Shown piece after piece: positions 44,601 to 53,193 of a DNA stretch of 64,000 nucleotides. Location: NCBI RefSeq assembly GCF_000270245.1, contig NC_015635.1, forward strand, positions 5,456,001 to 5,520,000. Direction: 5' to 3'. The position numbers were made by a program, and so were the translations under genes. Source of the DNA: Microlunatus phosphovorus NM-1 (GTDB lineage Bacteria; Actinomycetota; Actinomycetes; Propionibacteriales; Propionibacteriaceae). Position 1 is the first letter of the stretch. Each line of letters begins with the position of its first letter. The notes below the pieces were generated by a model. That model made no database searches. It worked only from the letters and a program-made list of their open reading frames with translations, and was not told the DNA's origin.

Positions 44601-44917
44601 CCGAGGTCGTAGTCGATCCGGGTGCCGTCGGGGATCTCGTACGCCAACCGGGTCGGCCCGGCCGCGACGTGACCCGAGGGTCCGCTCGGCACAGGTGGCG
44701 GCGGGATGGCGCCGGCCTGCCAGACCTGCTCACCGAGATGCTGCGGCGGAAAGTGCACGATCAGCAGGGCATCCGGACCGGCCACCAGTTCGGCGCCATT
44801 CTCGGTCGGCTCGAGGTGACAGCCCGGCGCCTCCAGGCGGAGGTCGATCAGGTCGCGTACCCGCAGCAACCGAACATCGACCTGAGACTCTCTGTCACGT
44901 GGATCCGGCTCACCCAT
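41621..44917 (-). CDS. Giant uncharacterised protein, pair member 1
   Basis: This 1098-residue protein has no signal peptide or clear membrane helix. Its N-terminal half has VRVVYPGFLFPFGHRAYLVK and WQRWFIIVRQPTRGYGADRD near residues 285-335, then FTFTLTTVDRAGEVRTWAAP (about 374-394), a fibronectin-like edge. A helical stretch at about 619-692 (EAQRLKAALEEAQQRLAAEV) may be coiled coil. The C-terminal 350 residues alternate Gly and hydrophobic residues (FGGIGFLGPLSFVDRL, GVASGSVSIAVGVYLRLES), suggesting a long beta-sheet or beta-helix-like body. It is translationally coupled to the 1624-residue gene. No characterised family is recognised. Confidence 0.8.
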   Translation of the reverse strand: MGEPDPRDRESQVDVRLLRVRDLIDLRLEAPGCHLEPTENGAELVAGPDALLIVHFPPQHLGEQVWQAGAIPPPPVPSGPSGHVAAGPTRLAYEIPDGTRIDYDLGSILTALPTLRLRVAANATPAGESSGSGGPRPPAADETAIEAPYHLIVSPSSQNAFRHSPTPVGPAPDRTELWRSHLTVRRDDGTLDDTDEKQRIVRGLWNADKDSPPPGFTQPLISSDRTAIVAQTHGGLAANADKPLLVSNLALSSLGAWLDWKQSWELPASIVDYRHQAFMGRDGYVRVVYPGFLFPFGHRAYLVKISEREIKHRDRPIAYLWQRWFIIVRQPTRGYGADRDNPFAQVTLSPLVTPDLDVPAEDGDQSPFIPRRAGTPFTFTLTTVDRAGEVRTWAAPLVFVQAGMSLRLRRPMLINGDQAPGLYEAVQQIPGRGQTLSVAPPVEAGDTAVETTHLIFTGDLDAANITSRPRLKQVRAVLPSMRHLAPQAPAVDLVLAKPYLDHGLPSRTIDTKPGPGHPNAGELILSLASSPPAVDFTSGSDRSGGFVAPNLVVNAVSRGLGAVGDKGTGGSPLQTGTFDPTAFLGAAMPKLFGLFSLLELLEAAGLDEAPAFVSDALDAVTKLLTEAQRLKAALEEAQQRLAAEVADGAHDGAKAIAQQAKDALDAQTTALTSHADALIAAVHNLPDQPEAVSAAAVALAGDLDPLLTAIGLPGVPAAVRSALSKPVQTLKTLTELASDAAGLARLLQGLAGGQVTAQLSWRPKIKPWGLSGVPNIFFPHSDHPLHLDVEVRASASAPPAVDILAEIVDFDLNLIGTGSGGLMKLMFRRIGFRAGSAGKAEVDVVFGGIGFLGPLSFVDRLRELIPFDGFADPPYVDVAPGGVTAGFDLTLPNVSVGVFSLENISLGADARVPFLGDALTVGFHFCSKDSPFRLTVMCIGGGGWLALRASPKGLVLLELGLEACACLSVDLGVASGSVSIAVGVYLRLESDKGLLTAYFRIRGEVDVLGLISASITLELSLTYHFETGKLIGRASLVVEVEVLFFSASVEISVERKLAGSKGDPTLKEIMPPSETDGLNADWALYCDAFAPVPAEVTP

Positions 44918-45046
44918 CTGACATCGCCCCCCGGTTACAAAGGTCTACTCCGCGCAAGAGCCGCGCGCTAGGGGGCGAGTACGGCCGAATGGGCAGACTA
45001 CGGGGCAGCAGATTGCCCGATCGGGCAGGAAGAGGTCAGCGATGCG

Positions 45047-45520
45047 TCAGGAATACAGCCAGCCGGTCTTGGCGTAGTAGTAGTTTCCGGCGGCCGTCTT
45101 GAGTCGGAAGGTGAAGGACTGCCGGGTGTCGCTGCGTACCGTGATCTTCTCTTCGAAGGCGTACTTGGTGCCGAGCGAGTAGTAGTCGAACCCGGTCTGA
45201 CAGTTCCACTTCTTCGTCTTCGTGACGTACTTGCAGCTCGCTCCGCTCAGCCAGACGGTCCGCTGGTATTCGCTGCCGACGTACAGGCAGTAGATGCCCC
45301 CTTCGGGGACCCGCCACACCTGCATCGTGGCGTAGTCGAGCACCTTGCCGTCGCGTTTGAAGGACACCGTCTTGACCCGGACCAGATCACCCCGAGCGCA
45401 GGTCTCCGTCGCGGTCGAGGCAGCGGCTGTGGTGGTCAGCGGGTTGATCGCGATCGTCGACGCCAGCAGCGCCAACACGGCAACGATCACGGCGACGGTG
45501 CGGCGGGTCCAGACGCGCAT
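45047..45520 (-). CDS. Small secreted protein
   Basis: The 157-residue protein has a Sec signal peptide (MRVWTRRTVAVIVAVLALLA ... TTAAAST). A beta-rich mature part has four cysteines (TCARGDL, IYCLYVG, SCKYV, NCQTGF) that could form two disulfides, and it ends in a Tyr-rich stretch (NYYYAKTGWLYS). It is not assigned to a known family. It lies 130 bases upstream of the giant pair on the same strand, so a shared role is possible but not shown. Confidence 0.65.
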   Translation of the reverse strand: MRVWTRRTVAVIVAVLALLASTIAINPLTTTAAASTATETCARGDLVRVKTVSFKRDGKVLDYATMQVWRVPEGGIYCLYVGSEYQRTVWLSGASCKYVTKTKKWNCQTGFDYYSLGTKYAFEEKITVRSDTRQSFTFRLKTAAGNYYYAKTGWLYS

Positions 45521-45600
45521 GAGGTCGATCCTTTCGAACGGCGGCCTCCTCGGCCTGACCCGGCGTACGGGTATGGCGGCCCATCATCGCAGGGCGGGAG

Positions 45601-46788
45601 TCAGTCCGGCGACCCGGCGCTGTCGCGAGCTTGGACGAAGGCGGCGACGCACCGGCGGATCTGGTCCTCGGCGTGAGCTGCGGACAGCTGCACCCGAATG
45701 CGGGCCGCGCCGCGCGGCACCACCGGGAAGCTGAACGCCGTGACATAGACCCCGTGGCGCTGCATCTCGGCGGCGATCCGGGCGGTGAGCGCAGCATCGC
45801 CGAACATGACAGGGATGATCGGGTGCTCTCCAGGCAGCAAGTCAAAGCCCTCGGCCTCCATCAGCGACCGGAAGAGCCTTGCGTTGCTCTGCAGCCGCTG
45901 GCGCAGTTCGCCGGAGCCCTCGATCAGGTCCAGCGCAGCCAGGGTGCCGGCCACGATGGCCGGGGCAAGCGTGTTGGAGAACAGGTATGGCCGGGATCGC
46001 TGCCGCAGCAACTGCACGATCTCCCGATGTGAGGAGACGTAGCCACCAGAGGCGCCGCCGAGCGCCTTGCCGAAGGTGCCGGTGTAGACGTCGACCCGAT
46101 CGGAGACCCCGCACAGCTCCGGCGTACCGGCGCCGTGCTCGCCGATGAACCCGACGGCGTGGGAGTCGTCGACCAGCACCAAGGCGTCATAACGATCGGC
46201 GAGGTCGCAGATCTCCGCCAGCGGCGCGATGTAGCCGTCCATGGAAAAGACCCCGTCGGTGACAATCACTCGGAACCGGGCATCGGCGGCGAGTTGGAGT
46301 TGGCTTTCGAGGTCGGCCAGGTCACGGTTCCGGTAGCGGAATCGGCGTGCCTTGGACAGCCGGATGCCGTCGATCAGGGAGGCGTGGTTCAAGGCGTCGG
46401 AGATGATCGCGTCCTCGGGTCCGAACAAGGTCTCGAAGACTCCCCCGTTGGCGTCGAAGCAGGAGGAGAACAGGATCGTGTCCTCGGTGCCCAGGAAGCT
46501 CGACACGCGCCGTTCCAGTTCCAGGTGCTGATCCTGGGTGCCGCAGATGAACCGTACGCTGGCCAGCCCGTAGCCCCACTCGTCGAGCGCCTGTTTAGCC
46601 GCTGCGACCAGCCGGGGGTCGTCGGCCAGACCCAGGTAGTTGTTGGCGCAGAAGTTGAGCACTCGGTTACCTGCGACGTCGACCTCGGTGCCCTGCGGGC
46701 CGGCGATCCCCCGTTCCCGCTTCAGCAACCCCGCGCCTTCGATGCCGGCGAGCTCGGCTTCGAGGTGGTCCTTGAGTGCCCCGTACAT
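45601..46788 (-). CDS. kbl: Glycine C-acetyltransferase
   Basis: This 395-residue PLP enzyme (2-amino-3-ketobutyrate CoA ligase) splits 2-amino-3-oxobutanoate to glycine and acetyl-CoA. It has [17 protein letters not shown], the cofactor Asp in [17 protein letters not shown] and the PLP-binding Lys in [14 protein letters not shown]. It completes threonine breakdown with tdh, whose stop overlaps its ATG by one base (TGATG). Confidence 0.95.
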   Translation of the reverse strand: MYGALKDHLEAELAGIEGAGLLKRERGIAGPQGTEVDVAGNRVLNFCANNYLGLADDPRLVAAAKQALDEWGYGLASVRFICGTQDQHLELERRVSSFLGTEDTILFSSCFDANGGVFETLFGPEDAIISDALNHASLIDGIRLSKARRFRYRNRDLADLESQLQLAADARFRVIVTDGVFSMDGYIAPLAEICDLADRYDALVLVDDSHAVGFIGEHGAGTPELCGVSDRVDVYTGTFGKALGGASGGYVSSHREIVQLLRQRSRPYLFSNTLAPAIVAGTLAALDLIEGSGELRQRLQSNARLFRSLMEAEGFDLLPGEHPIIPVMFGDAALTARIAAEMQRHGVYVTAFSFPVVPRGAARIRVQLSAAHAEDQIRRCVAAFVQARDSAGSPD

Positions 46789-47837
46789 CACAACTCCGTC
46801 CAGTCGAGAATGATCTTGCCCGTGCCCGCGGCAGCCGCCGCGGCGAAGCCGGATTCCCAGTCGGCGGCAGGGATCCGGCGAGTGATGATGGAGCCGATGT
46901 CTTCGCGCAGCTGGGCGCTGGTCTGCAGCATCGCGCCCATCGCGTTCCAGGTTTCGAACATCTCCCGACCGTAGATGCCGCGGATAGTCAGCATGTGAGT
47001 GACCACCTTGCCCAAGTCGATCGGGAACGGCTGACTCGGCAGACCGAGAATGGCGATCCGTCCACCGTGGTGCATGTTGTCGATCATGTCCGGCAGTGCA
47101 CTCGCCGAGCCGCTCATCTCCAGACCGACGTCGAAGCCCTCGCGCATGCCCAGCTGACGCTGGGCGTCGCTGACCCGGCCGGTGGAGACGTCGATGACCG
47201 CGTCCGCGCCAAGGCGCCGCGCCATTGCCAGCCGTGGCTGGCTCACGTCGGTGGCGACGACGAACCGGGCGCCGACGTGCCGCGCGATGGCGATGGCCAT
47301 CAGGCCGATCGGGCCGCAGCCGGTGATCAAGACATCCTCGCCTGCCAAGCGGTACGCCAGCGTGGTGTGCACGGCGTTGCCGAGCGGATCAAAGATCGCT
47401 CCGAGATCGGGATCGATGTCGGCGTGATGGACCCAGACGTTGCTGGCGGGCAGCGACAGATACTCGGCGAACGCTCCGTCGCGCTGGAGCCCCAGGCCGA
47501 CGGTGCGGATGCACATCTGGCGGCGACCGGCCCGGCAGTTGCGACAGGTGCCGCAGACGATGTGGCCCTCGCCGGAGACGCGGTCGCCGACGGCGACGTC
47601 ATGGACCAACGGCCCGACCTCGACCACCTCGCCGTAGAACTCATGACCTGGGATCAGCGGCGTAGTCACCGCCGACGCAGCCCAGTCGTCCCAACGCTGG
47701 ATGTGCAGATCGGTGCCGCAGATACCGGTCCGATGGACGCGGATGATCACCTCGTCGGGACCGGCGACAGGGTCGGGGCGGTCCACGAGTGCCAGCCCTG
47801 GCTCCGGAGTCGGCTTGAAGAGCGCCTTCACAACCAC
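46788..47837 (-). CDS. tdh: L-threonine 3-dehydrogenase
   Basis: The 349-residue zinc-dependent medium-chain dehydrogenase oxidises threonine to 2-amino-3-oxobutanoate with NAD. Ligands are the Cys in [10 protein letters not shown] and GHEFYGE for catalytic zinc; [15 protein letters not shown] holds structural zinc. The NAD-binding motif is [12 protein letters not shown], and [13 protein letters not shown] is threonine dehydrogenase-like. It is coupled to kbl, and the divergent LysR gene probably controls both. Confidence 0.95.
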   Translation of the reverse strand: MVVKALFKPTPEPGLALVDRPDPVAGPDEVIIRVHRTGICGTDLHIQRWDDWAASAVTTPLIPGHEFYGEVVEVGPLVHDVAVGDRVSGEGHIVCGTCRNCRAGRRQMCIRTVGLGLQRDGAFAEYLSLPASNVWVHHADIDPDLGAIFDPLGNAVHTTLAYRLAGEDVLITGCGPIGLMAIAIARHVGARFVVATDVSQPRLAMARRLGADAVIDVSTGRVSDAQRQLGMREGFDVGLEMSGSASALPDMIDNMHHGGRIAILGLPSQPFPIDLGKVVTHMLTIRGIYGREMFETWNAMGAMLQTSAQLREDIGSIITRRIPAADWESGFAAAAAAGTGKIILDWTEL

Positions 47838-47881
47838 CAGTAGACGACCGGGCTTTGGTGAAGATCAAGCGCATCTTTCTG

Positions 47882-47911
47882 TACTGTTATGTAAGTAAAT
47901 GCTTCACAGTA
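47882..47911. promoter_or_regulatory. LysR-type operator candidate
   Basis: TACTGT (47882-47887) and ACAGTA (47906-47911) are a perfect inverted pair with an 18-base spacer, in an AT-rich patch between tdh and the divergent LysR gene. The left half is part of TACTGTTATGTA. The spacing is longer than the usual T-N11-A core, so the exact boundary is unsure. Confidence 0.5.
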
Positions 47912-47924
47912 AGGCGGCGGCGAG

Positions 47925-48869
47925 ATGGAGATCCACCAACTACAGATTCTGCGGGAGCTGGGTGCGCTGGGGAGCGTTTCTGCGGTAGCAGAGGCGCTCG
48001 AGGTCAGTCCGTCAGCGGTCTCACAGCATCTGGCGTCACTGCAACGCGGGTTCCAGACTCCGCTCACCCGCAAGCAGGGCCGCACCTTGGTCCTCACCGA
48101 GGCTGGGGCGGTGCTCGCAGCGGCCGGGGTAAGCGTGGTCGACGCGATGGCCGCCGCTCGGACAGCCGTCGAGGAGTTCGAGCAGACCAGGGTGGGCAAG
48201 GTGACGGTGAGTGGGTTTCACAGCGCCGGTCAGGCCCTGTTCGGTGGTCTGATCCGCGACTTGGCTGCCCATCCGCCTGGACCGGAACTGTACTTCAGCG
48301 ACGAGGACGTTGCGCAGGACGACTTCCCGCGCCTGACCGCTCGCTATGACCTGGTGCTGGCGCATCGGCTGGAGCACAGTCCGCCCTGGCCGACCACTGG
48401 ATTGCGGGTGGTCCCGCTGCTCAGCGAGCCCTTGGACGTCGCCCTCGCTGCCGACCATCCGCTGGCCGAGCGAACCACCTTGACCTCGGTGGATGTCGCC
48501 GGCGAACGGTGGGTGACGAGCAGGCACGGCTACTCCCCCGACGATGTCTTGGATGCGGTCGCCGCGGTTGCCAACCGCAGCCTCGAGGTGGTGCACCGGA
48601 TCAACGACTATGGAGCCGCATCGGCGGTGGTCGCCGCCGGCGACGTCATCTGTCTGTTGCCCCGCTTCACCTCGCCCGCCGCTCACGACGATCGGATCGT
48701 GCTGCGTCCACTGACCGACGTCGCCGCCGCACGCAGCATCGACGTACTCGCTCGACCGGAGACACTGCGGCGCCGCTCCGTACGCCTGGTCGTCGCCGCG
48801 CTGCGTCGCGTCGTCGGCGACCTCACCCAGGGGCAATGTCACGGTGGTTCGGGTGGTCGGCTGCGGTAG
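47925..48869 (+). CDS. LysR-family transcriptional regulator
   Basis: The 314-residue protein has the N-terminal helix-turn-helix ALGSVSAVAEALEVSPSAVS and a periplasmic-binding-like effector domain (VGKVTVSGFHSAGQALFGGL, PLDVALAADHPLAERTTL). Divergent position relative to tdh-kbl suggests it controls threonine degradation. Its end overlaps the convergent HNH gene by 31 bases. Confidence 0.88.
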   Translation: MEIHQLQILRELGALGSVSAVAEALEVSPSAVSQHLASLQRGFQTPLTRKQGRTLVLTEAGAVLAAAGVSVVDAMAAARTAVEEFEQTRVGKVTVSGFHSAGQALFGGLIRDLAAHPPGPELYFSDEDVAQDDFPRLTARYDLVLAHRLEHSPPWPTTGLRVVPLLSEPLDVALAADHPLAERTTLTSVDVAGERWVTSRHGYSPDDVLDAVAAVANRSLEVVHRINDYGAASAVVAAGDVICLLPRFTSPAAHDDRIVLRPLTDVAAARSIDVLARPETLRRRSVRLVVAALRRVVGDLTQGQCHGGSGGRLR

Positions 48870-50218
48870 TGGTGTCCGGTGGGGGTGGTGATCTCAACAG
48901 TGTGGCTGTCGGTGTCGACGACTCGGACTGTCCAGCCGGGGAGTTCGCGGATGTAGTTGCCGCGTTCACACACCCCACGCCCATTCATCCCGGTGGTGGG
49001 TCCGCCGTCGGCATGCCGGTGGATGTGATCGAGATGCCGGATCGGCGCCCCACAATGCGGATCCGTGCAGATTCGGTCGCGGCAGCGGATCAAGTGGGCC
49101 AGCCAACTGCTGAACCGACGCTTGCGCTTGTCCGCATCGACGATCAACTGTCCGCCATCACCGGTGGGGCGGGTGAACAGCCGGCGCCACCAACAGCGTG
49201 CTTCGGCGTCTTTGATCAGGTCACGGATCAGATCGGCGGGGAGCAGGTCGTGGCCGATGATCTCCGTCGGTCGCTGATCACCCGGATCAAGGAGTGTGCC
49301 CAACGGCATGATCAGCCCGACCTCGAACCCGGTGTCCTCCGCCTTCTCCTGCCCGGTCAACCGGGCGACCAGCGTGTCAGCCATGATCTGGCCTTTGCTC
49401 CGTTGATCACCGGCCGCTTTCGCCGATTTGGCGGCGGCGTCGAGGGCGGCGTAGCAGGCGACGCCTTGCTCCACCGGCAGCAGGCCGGTGAGCAGACTCA
49501 TCGTGTCCGGCGCCGGCCGCAACGTCACCCGGCGGTCCTTGCGCGCTTTCCTCGCTCGTTCGGTCGCGGCGGCCGGATCCGCCTCATAGGCGAGTCGCTT
49601 CGCCGTGGTTTCGGCTTGCCGGGATCCCATCGACCCCAGGTCCTGACCGGCCAACTCGGCGTCGAGTCGGCTGCGGGTGGGACGGTCGAGGTGGGAGAAC
49701 TGGCCGACGATCAGCCGGGCGGTCCAGCCACCGATCTCCCCAGTGGCCAACAGATCCAGAGTGTGGGGCATGTCCAACACCAGATCCCTGGCCATATTCA
49801 ACCGGCGCGATCCCTCGGTGGGCGACACTTTGCAGGCCAGCGCGATTTGGTCGGCGATCCCGCTGCCGATCTTGCTCGGATGCACCCCGAGCCGCATCTG
49901 TTCGGTGGACTGGGATTGCGCGAAGGCGACCATCTCCACGGCTTTGACGGCTTCGAGACTGGCTTGGAGGCGTTCGCACACCGCAATCCGATCAATCCGG
50001 GCCGCATCCGACATCAGACCCTGATCCACGCCACGCGCCGAGACGAGACGGTGTAGCCAGTCCAACATCTCATCCAACCGAACCGTCACATCATCAGCCG
50101 CGGCAGCCGTCGGCGCATCCTCGGCGGCAGCGGCATCGTCGGGCGCGGCAGGATCGGGCAGGACGGTGTCGGGCAGGTCAGTCTCCTCGCCTGCCTCCAA
50201 CACCGCCGCTGCACTCAT
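48839..50218 (-). CDS. DUF222 HNH endonuclease
   Basis: The protein of about 459 residues combines the DUF222 domain (DEMLDWLHRLVSARGVDQGL, ERLQASLEAVKAVEMVAFAQ) with a C-terminal HNH nuclease (RDRICTDPHCGAPIRHLDHI, HRHADGGPTTGMNGRGVC). Such proteins are numerous in actinobacterial genomes and are often linked to mobile or 13E12-type repeats. The N-terminal 40 residues are Ala/Asp-rich and low in complexity. ATG 50218 is preferred. Confidence 0.9.
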   Translation of the reverse strand: MSAAAVLEAGEETDLPDTVLPDPAAPDDAAAAEDAPTAAAADDVTVRLDEMLDWLHRLVSARGVDQGLMSDAARIDRIAVCERLQASLEAVKAVEMVAFAQSQSTEQMRLGVHPSKIGSGIADQIALACKVSPTEGSRRLNMARDLVLDMPHTLDLLATGEIGGWTARLIVGQFSHLDRPTRSRLDAELAGQDLGSMGSRQAETTAKRLAYEADPAAATERARKARKDRRVTLRPAPDTMSLLTGLLPVEQGVACYAALDAAAKSAKAAGDQRSKGQIMADTLVARLTGQEKAEDTGFEVGLIMPLGTLLDPGDQRPTEIIGHDLLPADLIRDLIKDAEARCWWRRLFTRPTGDGGQLIVDADKRKRRFSSWLAHLIRCRDRICTDPHCGAPIRHLDHIHRHADGGPTTGMNGRGVCERGNYIRELPGWTVRVVDTDSHTVEITTPTGHHYRSRPPEPP

Positions 50219-50649
50219 ACCCATGACGGTAGACGGGACCACTGACACTTTCGGCTCTACGTTCGATCAGAATGGCCCATATGACCTGAGAATTCGCTAT
50301 GAGATTCGACTTCGCAGGGGCTGCTGTACAGATCCGGCCACGAGCTCCCTGCCGGCCCGCGCATCTGACGCCCACGGGCCACAAACGACCGCGGGCCAGG
50401 CGTGCGCCGCGTACGTCTTGCGCCCACGGGCCAAGAACGATCGTGAACCTCGCGTGCACCGCGTACGCCTTGCGCCCAGGGGCCACGAGCGATCGCAGAC
50501 TCGACGCCAGCTTCGTACGCCTCGCGCCGCCGGGCTGAGGAAATGTAGGGCGCCCTTCATCGTGGGCAGGGCCCACGACGGTACCGATCCACACCCACTT
50601 GACCAGCCGATTTGGCGGCGTGACGATATATCCGGTCAAGGTGGGGGCA
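50219..50649. repeat. 52-bp tandem repeats in intergenic region
   Basis: The 430-base gap before the TIR-type gene contains direct repeats in which CGCCCACGGGCCA recurs at 50369, 50421 and (as CGCCCAGGGGCCA) 50473, with a partial copy near 50525. The period is 52 bases, and GCGTACG also recurs. The repeats cover about 50369-50540. No open frame of coding quality is seen across them. Upstream of 50369 I see nothing distinctive. Confidence 0.75.
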
Positions 50650-51470
50650 ATGGCTGAATCCGCTGCACGATCGACCGGTCGAATCTTCATCAGCTACCGG
50701 CGAGATGAGGCCGCGTATCCGGCCGGCTGGCTCTACGACCGACTCGCAGGTCAGTACGGCAGCGCGCAGGTCTTCAAGGACATCGATTCGATCAAGCCGG
50801 GCGACGACTTCGTCCACGTGATCACCAGGGCGGTCGCATCCTGCGACGTGCTGCTGGCGTTGATCGGGGCCCAGTGGGCTCACTGCCACCAATGAGCAGG
50901 GGCGGCGGCGCCTCGATGACCCCGAGGACTTCGTCCGGCTGGAGATCGAGGCGGCGATGTCGCGCGACGTGCCAACCTCCGGCGAAACGGCCCGACTCGC
51001 GGTGGCCGAGGGCGATCCGGTGAAGCGGGCCAACCGGCGCCGAACGGTCCGCCGTGCCTTGATGATCGGTGGGCCGCTGGCGGCGCTTCTGGTGAGCTAC
51101 CTGACCATCCAGTTCCTCGTACCGGCACTCACGGCGTCCCCAGGCAACGGTGACACGCAATCGTCCGTAACCGGCGAGATCACCGAAGACGCACCGTGGC
51201 GACTCGTCATTCGCGATGATGGGGCCAGCGCCCGGCTGCGTGATCACGCTGGTCAACAGTGACACCCAAGAGACCTGGTCCAACGGGTACGAGGTGGACT
51301 TGCATGGCAACCAGCGGTGCGAGCTCGCGCTGCACGACGTCGCCACGGGAGCGGTCCCGGACGTCGGCGAACTGAACGACGAGCGGCACAGCCTCACGCT
51401 GGATCCTCGGGATTCACTCCTTGTCTACCTCGACAATGGCACCTGCGCCGTCGAGGTCACCCCGGGCTGA
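50650..51470 (+). pseudogene. Frameshifted TIR-domain membrane protein gene
   Basis: The gene starts at ATG 50650 with RIFISYRRDEAAYPAGWLYD and VFKDIDSIKPGDDFVHVITR, a TIR domain up to CDVLLALIGAQW, then stops at 50895. In the next frame the TIR continues (TNEQGRRRLDDPEDFVRLEI) followed by a membrane segment (GPLAALLVSYLTIQFLVPAL) and stops at 51262. A third frame continues with GCVITLVNSDTQETWSN and ends at 51470. Each junction needs one extra base, at G-runs near 50876-50878 and 51221-51224. The TIR also seems to lack its last part. This is a decayed gene or carries sequencing errors. Confidence 0.75.
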
Positions 51471-51675
51471 CGGGTGCCACCGAGATCAGCACGACACCGA
51501 GGTCTCGGACCTGCGCCAGGAGCCCATGCAACGCCGCCTGATCGGTGATCGGCCCGGTGAGCGTCGAGGTGCCGTCGTCGTTGTGACGGACGGTCAGGTC
51601 AGCCAGCCAATCTGCCCAATGACCGTCGAGATGACCCTGGACGCGGAACTCGTAGACCGGGCCCCTGGTGCTCAT
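51457..51675 (-). CDS. Small conserved protein at the end of the membrane-protein operon
   Basis: The 72-residue protein (MSTRGPVYEFRVQGHLDGHW, TSTLTGPITDQAALHGLLAQ, VRDLGVVLISVAPV) is a conserved small actinobacterial protein often found near LuxR-type regulators. Its ATG overlaps the stop of the DUF2306-type gene by four bases, and its end overlaps the TIR pseudogene by 14 bases. Function unknown. Confidence 0.75.
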   Translation of the reverse strand: MSTRGPVYEFRVQGHLDGHWADWLADLTVRHNDDGTSTLTGPITDQAALHGLLAQVRDLGVVLISVAPVSPG

Positions 51676-52373
51676 CGGACGGCTCCGACTGTCGCTCCAG
51701 CCCGATCGGAACGACGTACGCGCTGACGTCGGATCACCCATTCGGCAACCGCGAGGTTGACGATCCAGGCGGCACCCTTCGCCAGATCACCGGCAAGCAC
51801 ACCGGTGCCGAAGACAAGGCCACCCACTCCTTCGGTGACCACCTGGGTGCCCGCGCCTAGCGCAAGCGCGTACGCACGGATCATCCAGGCGCGATGGCGC
51901 GCGACGTCACGGCGGCGGATCGCGAGGAAGCCCTGGACGAGACAGACCGCCATCGCAGGTGCAACGACGAGCCGAACAACGAAGAGCACTCGACCAGTGC
52001 CGGGTGGGGCCTCGTAGAACAATGTCAGCCATAGGGCGGAGGCGACCACGAGGAAGCCGGTCACGACCAGTATCCGTCCGGCACGACGATGCCAGTTGCG
52101 ATGCCGCCGCCGGAACCGCGGCACGAACTGGAACGCCCCGACGAGAGCAAAGACCGCGGAGCCGCCGATGTGCAACACGAGGGCGGTCGGGAACGCGTCG
52201 AACCGTGGATCAGCCGGTCGGACCGCAGGACCACCGGCGAGCTGGATCAGCCGGAGTGCCCCGGCCGTCAGCGGGATCACGCTGAGCACGATCAGGCCGA
52301 CCGCGACAGACCACCCGCTCCGGCCATCCGGCCGAGGACGGGCCGGACGGTGAATGGGCTCCCGGATGATCAT
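51672..52373 (-). CDS. DUF2306-type membrane protein
   Basis: The 233-residue protein has six to seven hydrophobic segments. RRRHRNWHRRAGRILVVTGF and RRRDVARHRAWMIRAYALAL are typical of the DUF2306 family, with conserved His residues in short loops (HRxAGR, HRxWM). A heme or metal function has been suggested for related proteins, not proved. It overlaps both neighbours by four bases. Confidence 0.8.
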   Translation of the reverse strand: MIIREPIHRPARPRPDGRSGWSVAVGLIVLSVIPLTAGALRLIQLAGGPAVRPADPRFDAFPTALVLHIGGSAVFALVGAFQFVPRFRRRHRNWHRRAGRILVVTGFLVVASALWLTLFYEAPPGTGRVLFVVRLVVAPAMAVCLVQGFLAIRRRDVARHRAWMIRAYALALGAGTQVVTEGVGGLVFGTGVLAGDLAKGAAWIVNLAVAEWVIRRQRVRRSDRAGATVGAVR

Positions 52374-53050
52374 CTGACGGCTGCCTGCTCGGTCGCATCC
52401 ACGACAGGCTCCGGGTCGGCCGTCGTACGGCTGCTTCGGTAGAGCGAGATCCCGAGGCCGATCAGGGCGACGCCTACCGGCACCGCGAACGGGCGGCTGA
52501 ACGACTCGGGCAGCGCGGACAGCGCCAAGGCGGACACGGTGCCGACGGCGAAGAGCGCCGACGCCCAACGAGCGAGGATGCCGGCCCGGAAGAGAGCAAT
52601 GCCAAAGAGCAGGCCACCCAGCGAGTAGCCGATACCGGTGACCAGGAACAGCTCTTGGATATGGCCGATGTCGCCGCTCGGGCTGCCGCCCATCGCCGCA
52701 TCGAGATAGTCCTGGACGTAGCCGGGGCTGGTGCGCGCCACGACCGGAAGGACGTAGCCGACGATGCACTGGTTCGCGAACATCGCCAGATAGCCGGTGC
52801 TCACCAGTACGTAGCCGATGACGCCGAGCGGACCGAATCGGCGCCGGTTGTGCAGGAACATGCCAGCGAATCCGGCCAACGCCAGGACTGCCATCAGGGC
52901 CTTCGCCGTCTCGCGGACCACGAACTCGGTGGTGACGACCTGAGCGACCTCGGCCGGCGGATGGTTGATCTGAACGCCGATGTAGATAGCGCCCGCGACG
53001 GCGGCGCAGAGCCCGGCCGCAGCGGTGATGCGGTTGATGGTGAGGGTCAT
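52370..53050 (-). CDS. Polytopic membrane protein (DUF4386-like)
   Basis: The 226-residue protein has six hydrophobic segments (ITAAAGLCAAVAGAIYIGVQ at the start, LGVIGYVLVSTGYLAMF, LGGLLFGIALFRAG). The pattern resembles DUF4386 proteins. It is the first gene of a three-gene operon and lies behind a perfect inverted repeat. The neighbouring MalT-type regulator is on the same strand upstream, so regulation is likely but unproved. Confidence 0.7.
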   Translation of the reverse strand: MTLTINRITAAAGLCAAVAGAIYIGVQINHPPAEVAQVVTTEFVVRETAKALMAVLALAGFAGMFLHNRRRFGPLGVIGYVLVSTGYLAMFANQCIVGYVLPVVARTSPGYVQDYLDAAMGGSPSGDIGHIQELFLVTGIGYSLGGLLFGIALFRAGILARWASALFAVGTVSALALSALPESFSRPFAVPVGVALIGLGISLYRSSRTTADPEPVVDATEQAAVR

Positions 53051-53126
53051 GTCGGACTCCTTGGTTCTCGGCCAGCCGGAGGTTCCCCGGTCTTGCTCGA
53101 GACGTTAGGAATCGATGTGGTGAGGG

Positions 53127-53145
53127 CACATCACCAAGTGATGTG
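53127..53145. promoter_or_regulatory. Inverted repeat operator candidate
   Basis: CACATCAC (53127-53134), a CAA spacer and GTGATGTG (53138-53145) form a perfect inverted repeat 77 bases before the DUF4386-like start, in the 143-base gap downstream of the LuxR-type gene. A further GGTGGTGATT copy follows on the right (53151-53160), resembling one half-site. Confidence 0.65.
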
Positions 53146-53193
53146 ATTGAGGTGGTGATTGGGCCGTGGTGGGCCGCCCAGGGCAACAGTTGG

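Noticed and set aside
36750-44917. Contractile injection or phage tail system
   Set aside because: No sheath, tube, baseplate, spike or AAA+ ATPase gene lies in the window; size and FN3-like strands alone are not enough.
50369-50540. CRISPR array
   Set aside because: The repeats are tandem without spacers, with period 52 and gradual decay; no cas genes.
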